Shown: in pieces, positions 9,990 through 21,158 of the stretch
Numbering within the stretch: position 1 is the stretch's first letter
How the letters are laid out: the number at the start of each line of letters is the position of its first letter
Source of the DNA: Neoceratodus forsteri
Lineage: Eukaryota > Chordata > Ceratodontiformes > Ceratodontidae
Length of the DNA: 64,000 nucleotides
Direction of reading: 5' to 3'
Assembly: GCA_016271365.2 (NCBI GenBank)
Contig: CM057453.1
Location: forward strand, 1,078,755,001-1,078,819,000
Position numbers and translations under genes: made by a program
The notes under the pieces: generated by a model
What the model was told of the DNA's origin: nothing
The model's database searches: none
The model's input: only the letters and a program-made list of their open reading frames with translations

Positions 9990-12394
9990 AAAGCTCCCCC
10001 CTTGAGCCCTCCCCCTGTGGAGATGGTCAGCTATAGCCCTTAGAGTGGTTTGACCCCAGAGGGATTCTTGGCAGTGGCTGACCTATCTAATGTGGACAGT
10101 GCATTTGTTGGGGATTCCGGTATGGCAGTTGCCACCTATAATAGGGTGACGATGGCGGTGCTCCACTCACTCCCACCAGTCCATGTATGACCTAGATCTT
10201 TTCACTTGAGGTTCCTTTGGTTTGATGGGGAGCTAAAGGTGATGAAGATTTTGGTCGGGAGCTGGAGAGCTGCTGGCAGAAGTCTTGCCTGGAGGTGGAT
10301 TGACTGGCCCTGCACTCACACTATTGTGATTATCAGGGGGCAATCACTAGTAAAAAGGCAGAGTTCCTGTCCAGAGAGATTGCTGCCAGGAAGGCTCGAC
10401 CGACTGTGCTCTTTTGGACTGCGGATAGGCTTTTAAACCCAGCCTGTCTTCAGCCAAAAAATATTTTTTCCAATGCCTTGCACGAAGAGTTCGCTCAATT
10501 CTTCTCAGACAGGGTACCCACCATCTGGCAGGGCGTGCCACCAGTGAGCCTTACAGCAGCCTACTGTGATCATCTGGTTTGTCCGGAAAGTGCTCCACTG
10601 AGTTGGGGGAGTTTAAACCAGTGGAGGTGTTGGAGGTCATTGGAGTTGCTTCTGGGTTGAAGCACACATATTGTGAACTGGACCTTTGCCGGCACATTTT
10701 TTAATGAGATGTGTTGACACTGTTGGCCTGGTGTTCGCCTTGATTGTCCAGTGCTCTTTGACGGAGGGAGTTTTTCCAGATGCCTTGAAGGAGGCACTGG
10801 TTCACCCCTTCCTGAAAAAAACATCATTAGACCCAGACATCAAGATGAATTACCATCCGATCTCCAACCTCCCATTTTGGAAAAAGTTGTTGAGAAAGTT
10901 GTGGTGCAACAACTTGAGGAGCACCTCGTGGCCTTCGATCTCTATGATCCATTCCAGTCTGGTTTCCATGTGAGGCATAGTACAGAAACCGCATTGCTCT
11001 GGTTGCATAATGACCTCCTCAGGACTAGAGATCAGGGGGTGGGGACAATTCTAATCCTTCTCAATCTCTCTCTTTAGCTTTTGACATGGTAGACCATTGT
11101 GTGTTTCTTGACTGCCTGAGGGAATTTTGTGGGCTCACCAGCTCTGTCATCTGCTAGTTTGAGTCATACCTCACAAACAGGAGGCAACGTGTTGTGATGG
11201 GGAATTTGTCCTCCTCCTGTAGCCTCCTGTCATGTGGAGTACCTCAGGGTTCGGTCTTGTCACCAGTGTTGTTTGCCATGTACATGCTGCCCCTGGGTTA
11301 GCTCATTAGAAAGTACAGTCTGGGTTTTCATAGCAATGCCGATGATACCCAGGTATATCTTTCCTTTACCCTGGGAACTTCTAGTGCAGTGGAAGTACTA
11401 AACAGCTGCCTCACAGAGATAAATCACTGGATGTCCTCCAGCTGGTTGTGACTGAACCCTAACAAGATGGAGGTACTGATGGTGGTGTCAAACAGAGGAT
11501 GGAACAGGTTGTCATCTGGTGCTGAAACCAGTTTATTCCTGGAATCTGTGCCATTGAGGACTTTCTCTAGGGTGTGAAACCTTGGTATGACCTATGACAC
11601 TGGATTTTCGTTTGATTTTCAGGTGTCATCCATTGTTCAGACAAGCTTGTACCATCTTAGGAGTATCGCCTGGGTCAAGCCCCTATATCCGTCTATGGAC
11701 CTCCCCATCTTGGTGCATGCCTTCATGACATCCAGACATTACTGTAGTGTGCTCTACCTTGGGGTCTCTGGAGGGAACCTCCACTGGCTGCAGACACTGC
11801 AGAACATGGCCACTAGGCTGCTAACTGGGCAGCTGAAATTTTGTCATATCACCTCATTTTTGCACGGGCTGCACTGGCTGCCAGTAAGATGGAGGATTCT
11901 CTTCAAGGTGGGCTTGCTCACCTTTAAGGCCCTATGCAGGCTGGGTCCTGGTTACCTGTCAGACCTTCTTACACCTGCCGTCCTGGTCCACCCCCTCCGG
12001 TCCTCCTCTAGGGGCCTCCTGGCAATTCCCAGGACAAGGCTTAAAACTGCCGGCAACAGAGCATTTAGTGTTGCCGGCCCTGTCCTGTAAAATTTGCTTC
12101 CTCCATCAGTTTGGGAGGTCCCTTCAGTTGATGTTTTTAAGGTCCACCGCAAGGCCTTCCTTTTTAATCAGGCCTTCCAGGACCTTAGGCATTAGTCCTC
12201 CTTGGGTACCCTGCTTTTCTGTTTGAGCTTCAGCTTTGAGAGAGATATTTATTAATTATATTCATGTACGCTGATATTTTATTGTTTTTTATACTGATTT
12301 GTATTATTGTACTGATAGTATGTTTTTGTTGCTCGGCACCCAGAGCATCTGGGACTGGGTGCCTGAAAAATAAAATTTGCCTTGCCTTGCCTCT
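9990..12394 (+). mobile_element. L2-like LINE, 5'-truncated
   Basis: It begins in the linker after the endonuclease (MAVATYNRVTMAVLHSLPP, FDGELK), runs through RT and ends in a 3' UTR with AATAAAATTTGCC followed by repeated TTGCC units (12,368-12,394). The RT is of the L2/Rex1 type (NYHPISNLPF, HSTETALLWLHNDLL, AFDMVDH), clearly different from the CR1 copies in this window. Many stops and shifts are present. The 5' edge is approximate. Confidence 0.75.
10206..12090 (+). pseudogene. L2-like reverse transcriptase remnant
   Basis: Pieces in order: ARKARPTVLFWTADRLLN; FPDALKEALVHPFLKKTSLD; ISNLPF; QSGFHVRHSTETALLWLHND; AFDMVDH (about 11,080); SYLTNRRQRVVMG; CGVPQGSVLSPVLF; and NADDTQVYLS near 11,335, where the usual Tyr/Phe-Ala-Asp-Asp is Asn-Ala-Asp-Asp. 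The C-terminal part 11,587-12,090 has HGLHWLPVRWRILFK and KALCRLGPGYLSDLL. Stops occur after AFDMVDH and before the active-site block. The catalytic aspartates survive. Confidence 0.75.
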
Positions 12395-13327
12395 CTGGTA
12401 CAGATATACTGTATAGAAAATATATCTCTCCCTTGGATTGCTGCCTCTAACCTTATCCAATTCTGCCACCTGTACTACTATATGTGAACAGCTGGGCCAG
12501 GAGGTAGATGGGGGTGGTCCCAGTCTCTGGCATCACCTAAGATAGGTATGCATAGCTTTTGGCATCAAGAAATTGCAAAAGTTAGCTGGAGATGGAATAC
12601 CTGATGTTACAGCTCCGTGTCCCTTGGATGCATGGTCACACTACATCTGTGGCCATACTGTAATTATGTCCCTTCACAGTGGTCCTAGGCCATTCAAAAC
12701 AGTATAGAAAGCTGGAAGGGGCAGTGTCACAGATTTTCCAGGCTGGGAAAAAAAAAGCTTTTGTAGCTTCAACTGGGTATAATCTTCTGCTTGTGTATGA
12801 CAAAAAACATCCAGTAGTTTGCCTAATGACTGGTATCCCAGTGTCTTGTCAAGCTCTGCCTCCTTGGTCACTGTTTTTTGCTGCAAGGAGCTCTTCAGCG
12901 GTTAAGCAGAGTGGCCGAAGGGTGTGCTTACTACCCAGCTGGGGGGGGCAGTAGTGAGGGGCAGAGCAGTGTGAACCAGTTAAGTGAGACTCATATACAT
13001 ACTGACTAGGTAAGAGGACTGAGCCCATAATGTCATGATTCTCCAAATAACCTTCCTTTGGATGCTATGTTAAAGTACACCTGCAACATAATGTCCACAT
13101 AAAATAGTGCAATTTACACAAATCTTTTACCAGCTTCAGAATAGCAGCACTGCAGGCATTACAGATTTTATAAGTTGCTGTTTTAATGTAAACAATTATG
13201 GTACTGAGTGAAAGATCCTTTTTCAAGCATACTTTTTTGTGGGTTACATAGATCTGAGAGGGTATAGTCATTTTTCTGAGTGACTATTAGGGATTTGTGA
13301 AGTTCATCTGCTGTTTCACATAATCTT
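12395..13327. other. No recognised feature
   Basis: Sequence between two LINE copies; frames here (for example 12,674-12,886 minus) show no known domain. Confidence 0.35.
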
Positions 13328-13446
13328 CATAGAAACATAGAACATAGAAACATAGACTATGATGGCAGATAAGGACCGCTTGCCCCACCTACTCTGCCCA
13401 TTTCCCTACCTTCAGGATAAGCTGCAGATCCTAGTTAACCAACAGC

Positions 13447-16400
13447 CTATTTCTTCCTACCTCCCACAAAAATTGCCTTATGTCTGTCCCATACATTATT
13501 GAATTCTCCCACAGTTTTAGATGCCACAACCTTCTCAGGAAGGCTGTTCCATGTGTCCACCACCCTGTCTGTGAAAAAATACTTCCTCACATTGCCCCTG
13601 AACTGCCTCCCCTTTATCTTCAAATTGTGTCCCCTTGTTCTTGCACATCTGTTTTTCTGAAAGATGCTACCCTCTTGGACTTTGTTGATTCCACTGAGGT
13701 ACTTAAAAGTTTCTATCATGTTCCCCCTCTCCCTCCTTTCCTCAAGGGTATACATATTAAGCTCCTTTAGTTTCTCCTCGTAAGGCTTCTCTTGCAGAAC
13801 CTGCACCATTTTAGTTGCCCTGTTCTGGACTGCCTCTATCCTGTCTATGTCATTGTGGAGATGGGGTCTCCAGAACTGAACGCAGTACTCCAGATGGGGT
13901 CTCACCAACTGTCTGTACAGAGGGATAACAACTTCCTGTTTTCTGCTAGTGTTGCCTCTCCCTATACATCCCAGTGTCCCCCCAGGCCTCCCTACTGCCT
14001 TCTCACATTGCTTGCTAACCTTAAGGTCATCTGATATGATTACCCCCAGGTCCCTTTCCATGTTTGTTGTTGTTACTGCCTCCCCCCTCATTGTGTAATC
14101 TTCCCCTGGGTTTTTGTTTCCCAGGTGCATTATTTTGGGATCCACGGTGGGTGCACGACAAACTTTTTATCGAACACCCCATCAGCGACACCAGCAGGTT
14201 GAAAGCATTCTGCAGTTGGCTGCCAGTTCCCACAGGCTGACTGTGTTTTCTTCAGGGGGCTTCGCCCTCCGAACTCCCCACACCCCCCCACACCTCCCCC
14301 TCTTTAGGATTATCAACTCCGTGTCAGAGCTGATTGGGGGGGTGCAGGACCCCCGACAGACAGCGCCTGGTGCCAGTGGGTTTCACACAGCGGCATGGCA
14401 CTGTAGTTGCTGTGGGGGACCTCGCTGGTGAAATGTTGCTGTCGGGGGGGGGGGGTAACCAATTATTTTGCACTTCTTTGCATTGAATCCAACCTGCCAT
14501 AATTCTTACCATTTCTCCAATCTTGCCAAGTCCCTTTTCATCCTTTCCCCACCTCCTTGTGTTATCCATCCTGTTGCAGATCTTTGTGACATCTGCAAAG
14601 AGGCATATTTTTCCTTCCAGTCCCTCTGCAATGTCACTTATAAAGACCTTAAAAAGGACTGGACTCAGTACTGAACCCTGTGGTACCCCACTAGTAACCC
14701 CTCTTTCTTCAGAGTGGACTCCATTTACAATTGCCTTCTGTGTTCTGTTGTCCAGCCAATGTTTTACCCAGGCTACCACCCTGGGACCCACTCCCAGGTT
14801 GGTTAATTTGACTATTAATCTTTTGTGTGGAACTGTGTCAAATGCCTTGCTAAAGTCTAGGTAGGCCATGTCCACAGTCCCTCCCTGGTCTAGTACTTTG
14901 GTCGCCCAGTCAAAGAAATCAATTAAATTCATCTGACATGACCTTCCCGCTGTGAACCCATGCTGCCTTGGGTCCTGTGCCCCACTGACCTCTAGGTACT
15001 CAACAATTCTTTCCTTCAGAAGTGATTCTATCACTTTCCCTACCACAGAGGTCAAACTGACAGGTCTGTAGTTTCCTGCCTCTGTCTTGGTCCCATTTTT
15101 GACATCCGCCTTCCTCCAGTCCTCAGGTACCACACCATCCTCCCATGATTTGTTAAAAAGGGTAGTCAGTGGTTTCACTAGTTCTCCCCTTAGTTCTTTT
15201 AGAATTCTGGGGTGAATTCCATCAGGCCCCATTGCTTTGTCCACCTTCAGCTTTAGGAGTTCTTTCAGAACCCTTTCTTCTGAGAAAGGACTGTGGTCGA
15301 CCTCCCTATCCCGAGTGCTTCTGTTAATTGGATTAGGCACCTCCCCCTCCTCCTCTTTTTGTGAATACCGAGCAGAAATATTCGTTCAGTATCCCTGCTT
15401 TTTTGCTGTCCCTCTCTGCCCACCCACTGTCCATTCTATTCAGCCTCACTATCCCTCCCTTTGTTTTTCTACACTCCCAGATATACCTATAAAAGGTTTT
15501 ATCTCCCTTCTTAACCGAGTTGGCTATCTTTTCCTCAGTTTGGCCCTTTGCTATTCTGACTTCCCTCCCTGATTCCTTCTGCCTTAATTGGTAAAGCTCT
15601 CTGTCCTGCTCCTGTGTTTCCTTATACTTCCTGAATGCTATCTTTTTCTCCCTGACCTTCCCCGCCACCTCTTTTGAGAACCATAGTGGCTTTTTCTTTC
15701 ATTTTGATTTGTTTATTTGCTTCACACAAAGGCTTGTTGCCTCTATGATGGCAGTTTTGATGTTTCCCCATTGTTGCTCCACCCCTCCTTCTAGCCTGTT
15801 TGCTAGTGCTTTTCTGAGGCACTCTCCCATCTTGCCAAAGTCAGCCCTCCTGAAGTCCAGTACCCTCACTTTTGTATGGCTTGACTCTGTAGCTGAGTTT
15901 ATCATGAACCACACTGTTTGGTGGTCACTTGTTCCGAGATGGCTACCCACTTCTAGAGCTGAGATCCTCTCACTGTCCCCATTTGAGAGTACAAGGTCTA
16001 AGATTGCTCCTTCATGAGTGGGTTCCAAAACTAGTTGTCTGAGGCATGCCACCTGTAGGGCATCAAGAATGGCCCTGTTCTTGGATGTAGCTGCAGCAAA
16101 TGTGCTCCAGTTAACATCTGGCATATTCAGGTCTCCCATCAATAGTATCTCCCCTTTCTCTGCCAACCTAAGAATGCCTTCTATCATATCCTTGTCCATT
16201 CCCTCCCCCCGACATGGGGGTCTGTATACAAACCCTGTGCGGATTGTGGTTCCATTTCCAGTCTCTAAGGTGACCCACAGTGCCTCATCTCCTCCCTGTT
16301 TACTCTTTTGTTAAGTTTGTTTGATCCCTTCCCTTACATATAGGGCTACTCCTCCCCCTCTTCTACCCTCCCTGTCTCTCCTGTAGGTTGTGTACCCAGT

Positions 16401-16633
16401 ATGTTAACATCCCAGTCATGGTTCTCTGTGTACCATGTTTCCGTGACTGCTACGATATCCAGGCATCCCTCTTCCATCAAGGCCACCAGTTCAGGGAGCT
16501 TGTTGCCCAGACTACGGGCATTGGTACTCATTACCCTCCATTTCCTGCTGGCCTTACCCTTTTTTGCCCCATCCCTGTCCTTAGTGCCTTTGTCACTTTC
16601 TCCATTTACCCCTGCCCTTCTCCCTATTGACAT
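13447..16633 (-). pseudogene. CR1 ORF2: APE endonuclease plus RT (copy A2)
   Basis: The endonuclease starts in 16,633-16,346 (VMSTNARSLGNKLPEL, DIVAVTETWYT) and continues in 16,199-15,699 (EILLMGDLNMPDVNWSTF, HLGTSDHQTVWF). The linker lies in 15,822-15,333. RT runs in 15,340-14,462 (MGPDGIHPRILKELRGELVK, GNYRPVSLTSVVGKVIES, FSKAFDTVPHKRLI, SGVPQGSVLSPVLF). It is interrupted by the insertion at 14,137-14,461 and resumes in 14,145-13,447 ([41 protein letters not shown]). The catalytic FADD is FADV here (14,589-14,600), which removes one metal-binding Asp. Confidence 0.88.
14137..14461. mobile_element. 325-bp insertion in CR1 A2 with 8-bp duplication
   Basis: The CR1 sequence is interrupted between two copies of ATTATTTT (14,129-14,136 and 14,462-14,469). 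Removing the insert and one copy restores the CR1 sequence seen at 23.6 and 37.9 kb. The insert is GC-rich, has a C/G run at one end (14,444-14,456), and its subterminal parts pair loosely (CGACA...CAGCGAC against its counterpart). An 8-bp duplication suggests a non-autonomous hAT-type or similar DNA element. No coding capacity. Confidence 0.65.
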
Positions 16634-16723
16634 CTCTATCTTGGTGGTTTACCTCACTTACTACCATTGCTTTTTTGGGGGGGCTAGGATTTCCCTGCTC
16701 CTTTCCAGTGCCTCCCCTCTTGG

Positions 16724-17647
16724 CTAGTTTAAATGCTTGCCAATGAAGCATTTAAACCTATAACCTAGGATACTGTTTCCCCTCCTGGACAGATGCAGAC
16801 CATCACACCAGTATAGGCCTGCATCACTCCAGGTGGAGCCCCGGTCCCCAATAAAGCCAAATCCCTGAGCTCTGCACCAGTTTTTCAACCACTGATTGAA
16901 TTCCATGGTGTGGAGCACCCTAGCCTCACCTGCCATAGACAGGCAGCACCTCCAAGAAGGTTACCGTCTGTGCTACTTGTCTAAGGCCCCTCCCTAACTC
17001 CACAAACTCTTCCTGTACTGCTCTGATCCCTTTCTTAGCCAGGTCATTTGTCCCTAGGTGGACAATAACATCCAGCTCCCTCCCCTGTGCAGCTGCTTCA
17101 GACATCTTAAGGATTCGCTCCCTGTCCCTCCAAGCCATAACGCCAGGCAGGCACCTTTCCTCCCTCTCAACTTCCTTCCCCAGTTCTACCTTCCTAACAA
17201 TGGAGTCCCCCACCAGGAGTTGTTTCTTTCCCCTGTGGGGTCCCATGCCACCCTCCTGTGGGTCTCCTTTGTGGAGGTTCCCAGCATCCTCCTTGGTCTC
17301 CACTGTGGGTGCCTCCATAGAGGAGCCACACTTTGCCGGACTGGCATATGAGTTGTGGAGAGGTACAACTGGAGGGATGCACCTCTGTTCCACCACCCTC
17401 ACCCTCCCAGAGCCCACTGTGTCCAACCACTCCTCTTTCTTTGCAACCTCTGAGTTAATGACAGTGGCCCTGGTGGTCCCTGGATGGGAGAGGAGGTCCC
17501 ACAAATCCTGGCCAACTTAACCTGGAGATGAGCAACCTCCTCCCTCAGCCCAGAGAGGTGCCTGCAGATGGGACAACACCGTATCCTCCAGAACATCTCC
17601 CAGAAGACTGCTGCTCCACAGCCACTGCACTGAACCACTCCCATCAT
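16724..17647 (-). pseudogene. CR1 ORF1: zinc-finger-like motif, coiled coil and SGNH esterase
   Basis: The N-terminal frame (17,647-17,399) has VQCSGCGAA and CCPICRHL, a CxxC...CxxC zinc-binding pattern, then the coiled-coil-like LREEVAHLQVKLARI. A frameshift near 17,500 leads to 17,504-16,926, with LLVGDSIVRK (Ser nucleophile at residue 101 of that frame) and VIVHLGTNDLAKKG (GTND at 151-154). A second shift near 16,930 leads to 16,936-16,724, ending with DGLHLSRRGNSILG, the Asp-x-x-His block. GDS, GTND and DxxH together define the SGNH hydrolase fold known from CR1 ORF1, thought to aid RNP function or membrane/lipid contact. All three blocks survive, but two frameshifts split the gene. Confidence 0.85.
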
Positions 17648-18021
17648 GTCTTATTTCTGGCCCCTTTACTGTTGTTTGGAATCCTTACTCTTTCCTCTGT
17701 TTATTTATTTTTTTTCTCCCTACTTGCTTACTGCCTCTGTGCCCTTTAAGCTCCTGATCTTCCGGTTCTGAGACAAGACAATCCTATATTTCTCAGTAGT
17801 CCCCTTACTTGCTCAGAGTCAGACCTCCAGAAGCTGGGGGGGATGGAGAGCTACTCTTGTCCTTCCAGGATGGTGAGTCTTTGGTGGCTCTATGATCCCT
17901 CACTTCCTGCTCCCAAACAGGAAGTTTCTGTTGTCAGTCAAATCCTGTGCCTATAAAAGTAGAACTGGCTTTGGGGGGGGTGGAGGGGAGGGAGGGAAGG
18001 AGGGCAATATAGTCCCAGTAA

Positions 18022-18397
18022 AGAATTCCAGTCACAACAGCAGCTCCTTGTCCTAGTGTTCTCTACCAATTCTCTGTCAGAAACTGTCTAGGGCAGTGTT
18101 TAAATCTGGCTTTAACCTGGCTTCCTTCTAGCTAAGCCACTCCCTCTACTTAACAGATCTTTCTACACATATTTAAATTGCACAGATAACAATCCCCTTC
18201 AGCCACCTGAGATTAACACCTAGATAACTGCTCAGATAACCATTCACTTCAGCCAACTCAGACAAACACACTAACTTTTTTTCTTTTTTTTTTACCCCAA
18301 ATTCAAGGTCCCTGTAGTAGAGTTCTACTTCTTTAGTTCAAGTCGAGAAGTCCAGTCATAACAGCAGCTCCTTGTCCTGGTGTTCTCTGCCAATTCT
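18022..18397 (-). repeat. CR1 A2 5' leader: direct repeat, ~326-bp period
   Basis: The segment at 18,022-18,075 (CCAGTCACAACAGCAGCTCC and on through CTTGTCCT, GTTCTCT and CCAATTCT) recurs at 18,348-18,398 with few differences. This suggests tandem promoter monomers in the LINE 5' UTR, with the outermost one truncated. Confidence 0.55.
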
Positions 18398-18567
18398 TCA
18401 CACATGTAGTCTGCACCACAAAGGACATGGGTGGCTATTGTTTACTAACAATGGTAAAACATCTCCGGTGAGGTGCATTACATCTTGCAAAGTGTTCACT
18501 GGGGAGCAGATCACATAGATAATTTTGTATTCAAAAGTATAGTCACATGGTGCATGCTGCAATAGGA

Positions 18568-18906
18568 CATACCTCTCAACTATCCCTGATTATGAATATC
18601 GTCCCTAATTTTACCCCTCAAAATTGCTCAGTCCCTCATTTATTCCTCATGAGAAAGGTGCTGTCCACACTGAGACTATAATGTAAATTCTGACTTTAAG
18701 CAGAAATTCATAATTTTCTAACATGCTAAATCAAAATTAAACATTGTACAAGTAAACACAATGGATATCACAATATTCTGAGCTTGTATTTCTATATTTG
18801 AGGATGTGTCTCTCATTAGGAGGGTCAGTGCCACTGATTATCCTTCATTTTGAGGGTCTCTGTCCCTAATTTTAGTGACAAAAGGTTGAGAAGGTTGAGA
18901 GGTATG
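18568..18906. mobile_element. 339-bp inverted-repeat element with 8-bp duplication
   Basis: The ends are inverted copies: CATACCTCTCAAC at 18,568 and GTTGAGAGGTATG ending at 18,906. The flanks are CAATAGGA (18,560-18,567) and CAGTAGGA (18,907-18,914), an 8-bp duplication with one mismatch. Internal CCCTAATTTTA segments are also inversely repeated. The 8-bp duplication is what hAT-type transposition leaves; the element has no transposase and is best called a non-autonomous hAT-like MITE. Confidence 0.7.
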
Positions 18907-18914
18907 CAGTAGGA

Positions 18915-19851
18915 CGTTCCCAATGGGACCCCAAGCTTGTGCAGTGGAAGGGTGAGAGCAGTCATGGGTGCTGAACAAAAATCAGTCACTGTTACTGCAC
19001 AAATTGTTGCTCATATTTGGTGCTGGCACATTACAGAATGGATCAGAAAAGGTTTTATTAAGTGATAAAAAATGTAAAGGAGTACTACATCCTTGTTTCA
19101 TGCAAAGTATATTTGTTTCCTTGTCAGCACTCAATTCTTTTCCTGTAGCTATCAGGACTATCTGTGTTTGTTTTAGTGTATTTGCACTCTTCATACTAAT
19201 CCACTCTAACTGTCTTGGGGAACTCCATTTTCCATTTGTTAAAATCCCAATGTCCCTGAGAGCTGCATTAGCATTTAAGACCATGCTGTGTCTGCACCCT
19301 TTAGACTCTACAGTATGCCCATCTCCTTATTTAGAGTTCAACAGAACAAGCTGTAACAAGGTGTGAAATACCACATTTATCTTCAATTGACTTTGAAAAA
19401 TGCTTCAGAGTTGTAGTGAGATTTTTTTGTTATAAAATTGCATTCAATTTGTGTTTCCAGAGTTTTTCAAGTTATTTGCACTTGCAACATAGAGCTACAT
19501 GATGTAACCGGGTGCTGTGACATCATATTCTTACTGTGAATGCAGATCTCTGCATCAAATGAGATTTCAACAATCTGCAAATAGAGTCACCCAGGATAGT
19601 TATAAGGGACTACTACTAGTAGTAAAAGTAAACTAATGCAATAGTTTCTATGCAAAACAGCTACAGGAATGGAGGTCACTGGTGGCAAGTAAACAGATAA
19701 CGTGCAAAATGTCAGAGGGTGTAGCTTTCCTTTAGGGGGACATTTTAATAGGTTTTACTCCACTTATTCTGAGCTGAATTGGCTGTGTGAAGGGAATGTT
19801 AGCTCCCAAATTCCAATTTGTTGAACTAATTATTGTAAACATTCAAACATA
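18915..19851. other. No recognised feature
   Basis: A 132-codon plus frame at 18,968-19,366 and a minus frame opposite it show no known domain. No repeats recognised. Confidence 0.35.
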
Positions 19852-21158
19852 GAGGCCAAAGGACTACAGGACAGCAGACAGCATGGCTTCATACGTGGCA
19901 GATCCTGCCAAACCAACCTGGTCGAGTTCTATGACTGGGTAACTAGGCAACTGGACAGGGGCCATGCAGTGGATGTCCTGTATCTGGACTTCAGTAAGGC
20001 ATTCGACTCAGTGCCACATGGAAAGCTGGGAAGGAAGTTAGTAGGCACAGGGGTGGATGCAAAGCTGGTGAGATGGGTAGGAAACTGGCTGCAGGGAAGG
20101 CAACAGAGGGTGGTGGTGGGTGGGGAGCTCTCACACCCAAGGGCAGTGACGAGCGGTGTTCCACAGGGCTCAGTGTTGGGACCAGTGTTGTTTGGGATAT
20201 TCATTGCAGACATATCATGGGACATCAAGAGCAAGATCAGTCTGTTTTCTGATGATACCAAGGTAGGCGGGGTGGTGGATGACCTATGAGGATGGCAGGG
20301 GTTGCAGGATGATCTGGCAAAGCTTGAAACCTGGTCAGACACCTGGCAACTGGGCTTTAATGCCAAAAAGTGCAAGGTGCTGCATTTTGGGATGAAGAAC
20401 CCAAGGAGGAGTTACCAGCTAGGGGGAGTGCAGCTAGCCCAGACAGAGGAGGAGAAGGATCTAGGTGTGCTCATTACTGGGTCAATGAACAACTCGGCAC
20501 TATGTAGGAAGGCAGCTGCAAAGGCCAACAAAATGCTGGGTTGTATTGCAAGGGGTATATCCTCGAGGAGGGAGGAGGTGATTCTGCCACTGTATAGGTC
20601 ATTAGTTAGACCACACCTGGAGTACTGCGTGCAGTACTGGCATCCATATCTGAAGAGGGACATTAAGTTACTGGAGGGGGTGCAACACAGAGCGACAATG
20701 ATGATCAACAGGCTGGGGACTTATCATATGAGAGGAGGTTGAAGGAGTTGAACATGTACTCACTGGAGGAGAGGAGAGACAGGGGTGACATGATTGAAAC
20801 CTTTAAATACATGAAAGGAATAAACAAGACGGGTACAGAGGGGCTGTTCAAAGTAAGGGAAGGGAGGGCCACCAGGGCCATGATATGAGACTGGGCGAGG
20901 AAGGTTCAGGAGGAGATGAGGAGACACTTTTTATAGAGAGGGTGGTGGCTGGGTGGAATGCATTACCTGCTGAAGTGGTATGCAGTAGAACAGTGGACTG
21001 CTTCAAATGAGGATGGGACAGGACAAGGGGGAGAGTTAATGAAGGGGAAGGGTGGAAGGGAGGGGCAGCTGCAGAATAAGGGGTGCTAGCTGCACATTCG
21101 AGCAGACTTGATAGACCTCTAGGCCTTTATCTGCTGGCAAATTTCGTATGTTCGTATA
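19852..21158 (+). mobile_element. CR1-like LINE copy C (TTCGTATG-tailed subfamily)
   Basis: 5'-truncated just before the RT block GLQDSRQHGFIRGRSCQTNL. It runs to a 3' end TAGACCTCTAGGCCTTTATCT followed by two TTCGTATG-like octamers (21,143-21,158). It abuts the inverted 3' end of copy B tail to tail. The protein is about as similar to copy E (44-46 kb) as to the A group, indicating a second CR1 subfamily. Confidence 0.82.
19855..21010 (+). pseudogene. CR1-like RT C-terminal half (copy C)
   Basis: Frames 19,969-20,289 and 20,302-20,742 carry VLYLDFSKAFDSVPHGKL, TSGVPQGSVLGPVLFGIFI and the active-site block SLFSDDTKVGG (FSDD, Ala to Ser, both Asp kept). LETWSDTWQLGFNAKKCKVL, EKDLGVLITGSM and RPHLEYCVQYWHPYLKRDI follow. 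A stop after VVDDL and shifts after 20,742 break the frame. Beyond that, out-of-frame pieces such as ERRDRGDMIETFKYMKG are still readable. Confidence 0.82.

Larger units (their letters stand above)
13328..18397 (-). mobile_element. CR1 LINE copy A2, nearly full length
   Basis: About 5.07 kb on the minus strand, including a 325-bp insertion. Reading 5' to 3' it has a leader with repeated ~326-bp units (18,397-17,650), ORF1 with esterase (17,647-16,724), ORF2 with endonuclease and RT (16,633-13,447), and the 3' end with CATAGAAA-type octamers at 13,328. It is the most complete LINE in the window and serves as the reference for truncated copies A1, A3 and A4. Frameshifts and a mutated RT active site show it is inactive. 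Confidence 0.88.

Noticed and set aside
17950..17965. TATA-like CCTATAAAAG as a promoter
   Set aside because: It lies on the plus strand inside the leader of a minus-strand LINE, with no plus-strand gene downstream.
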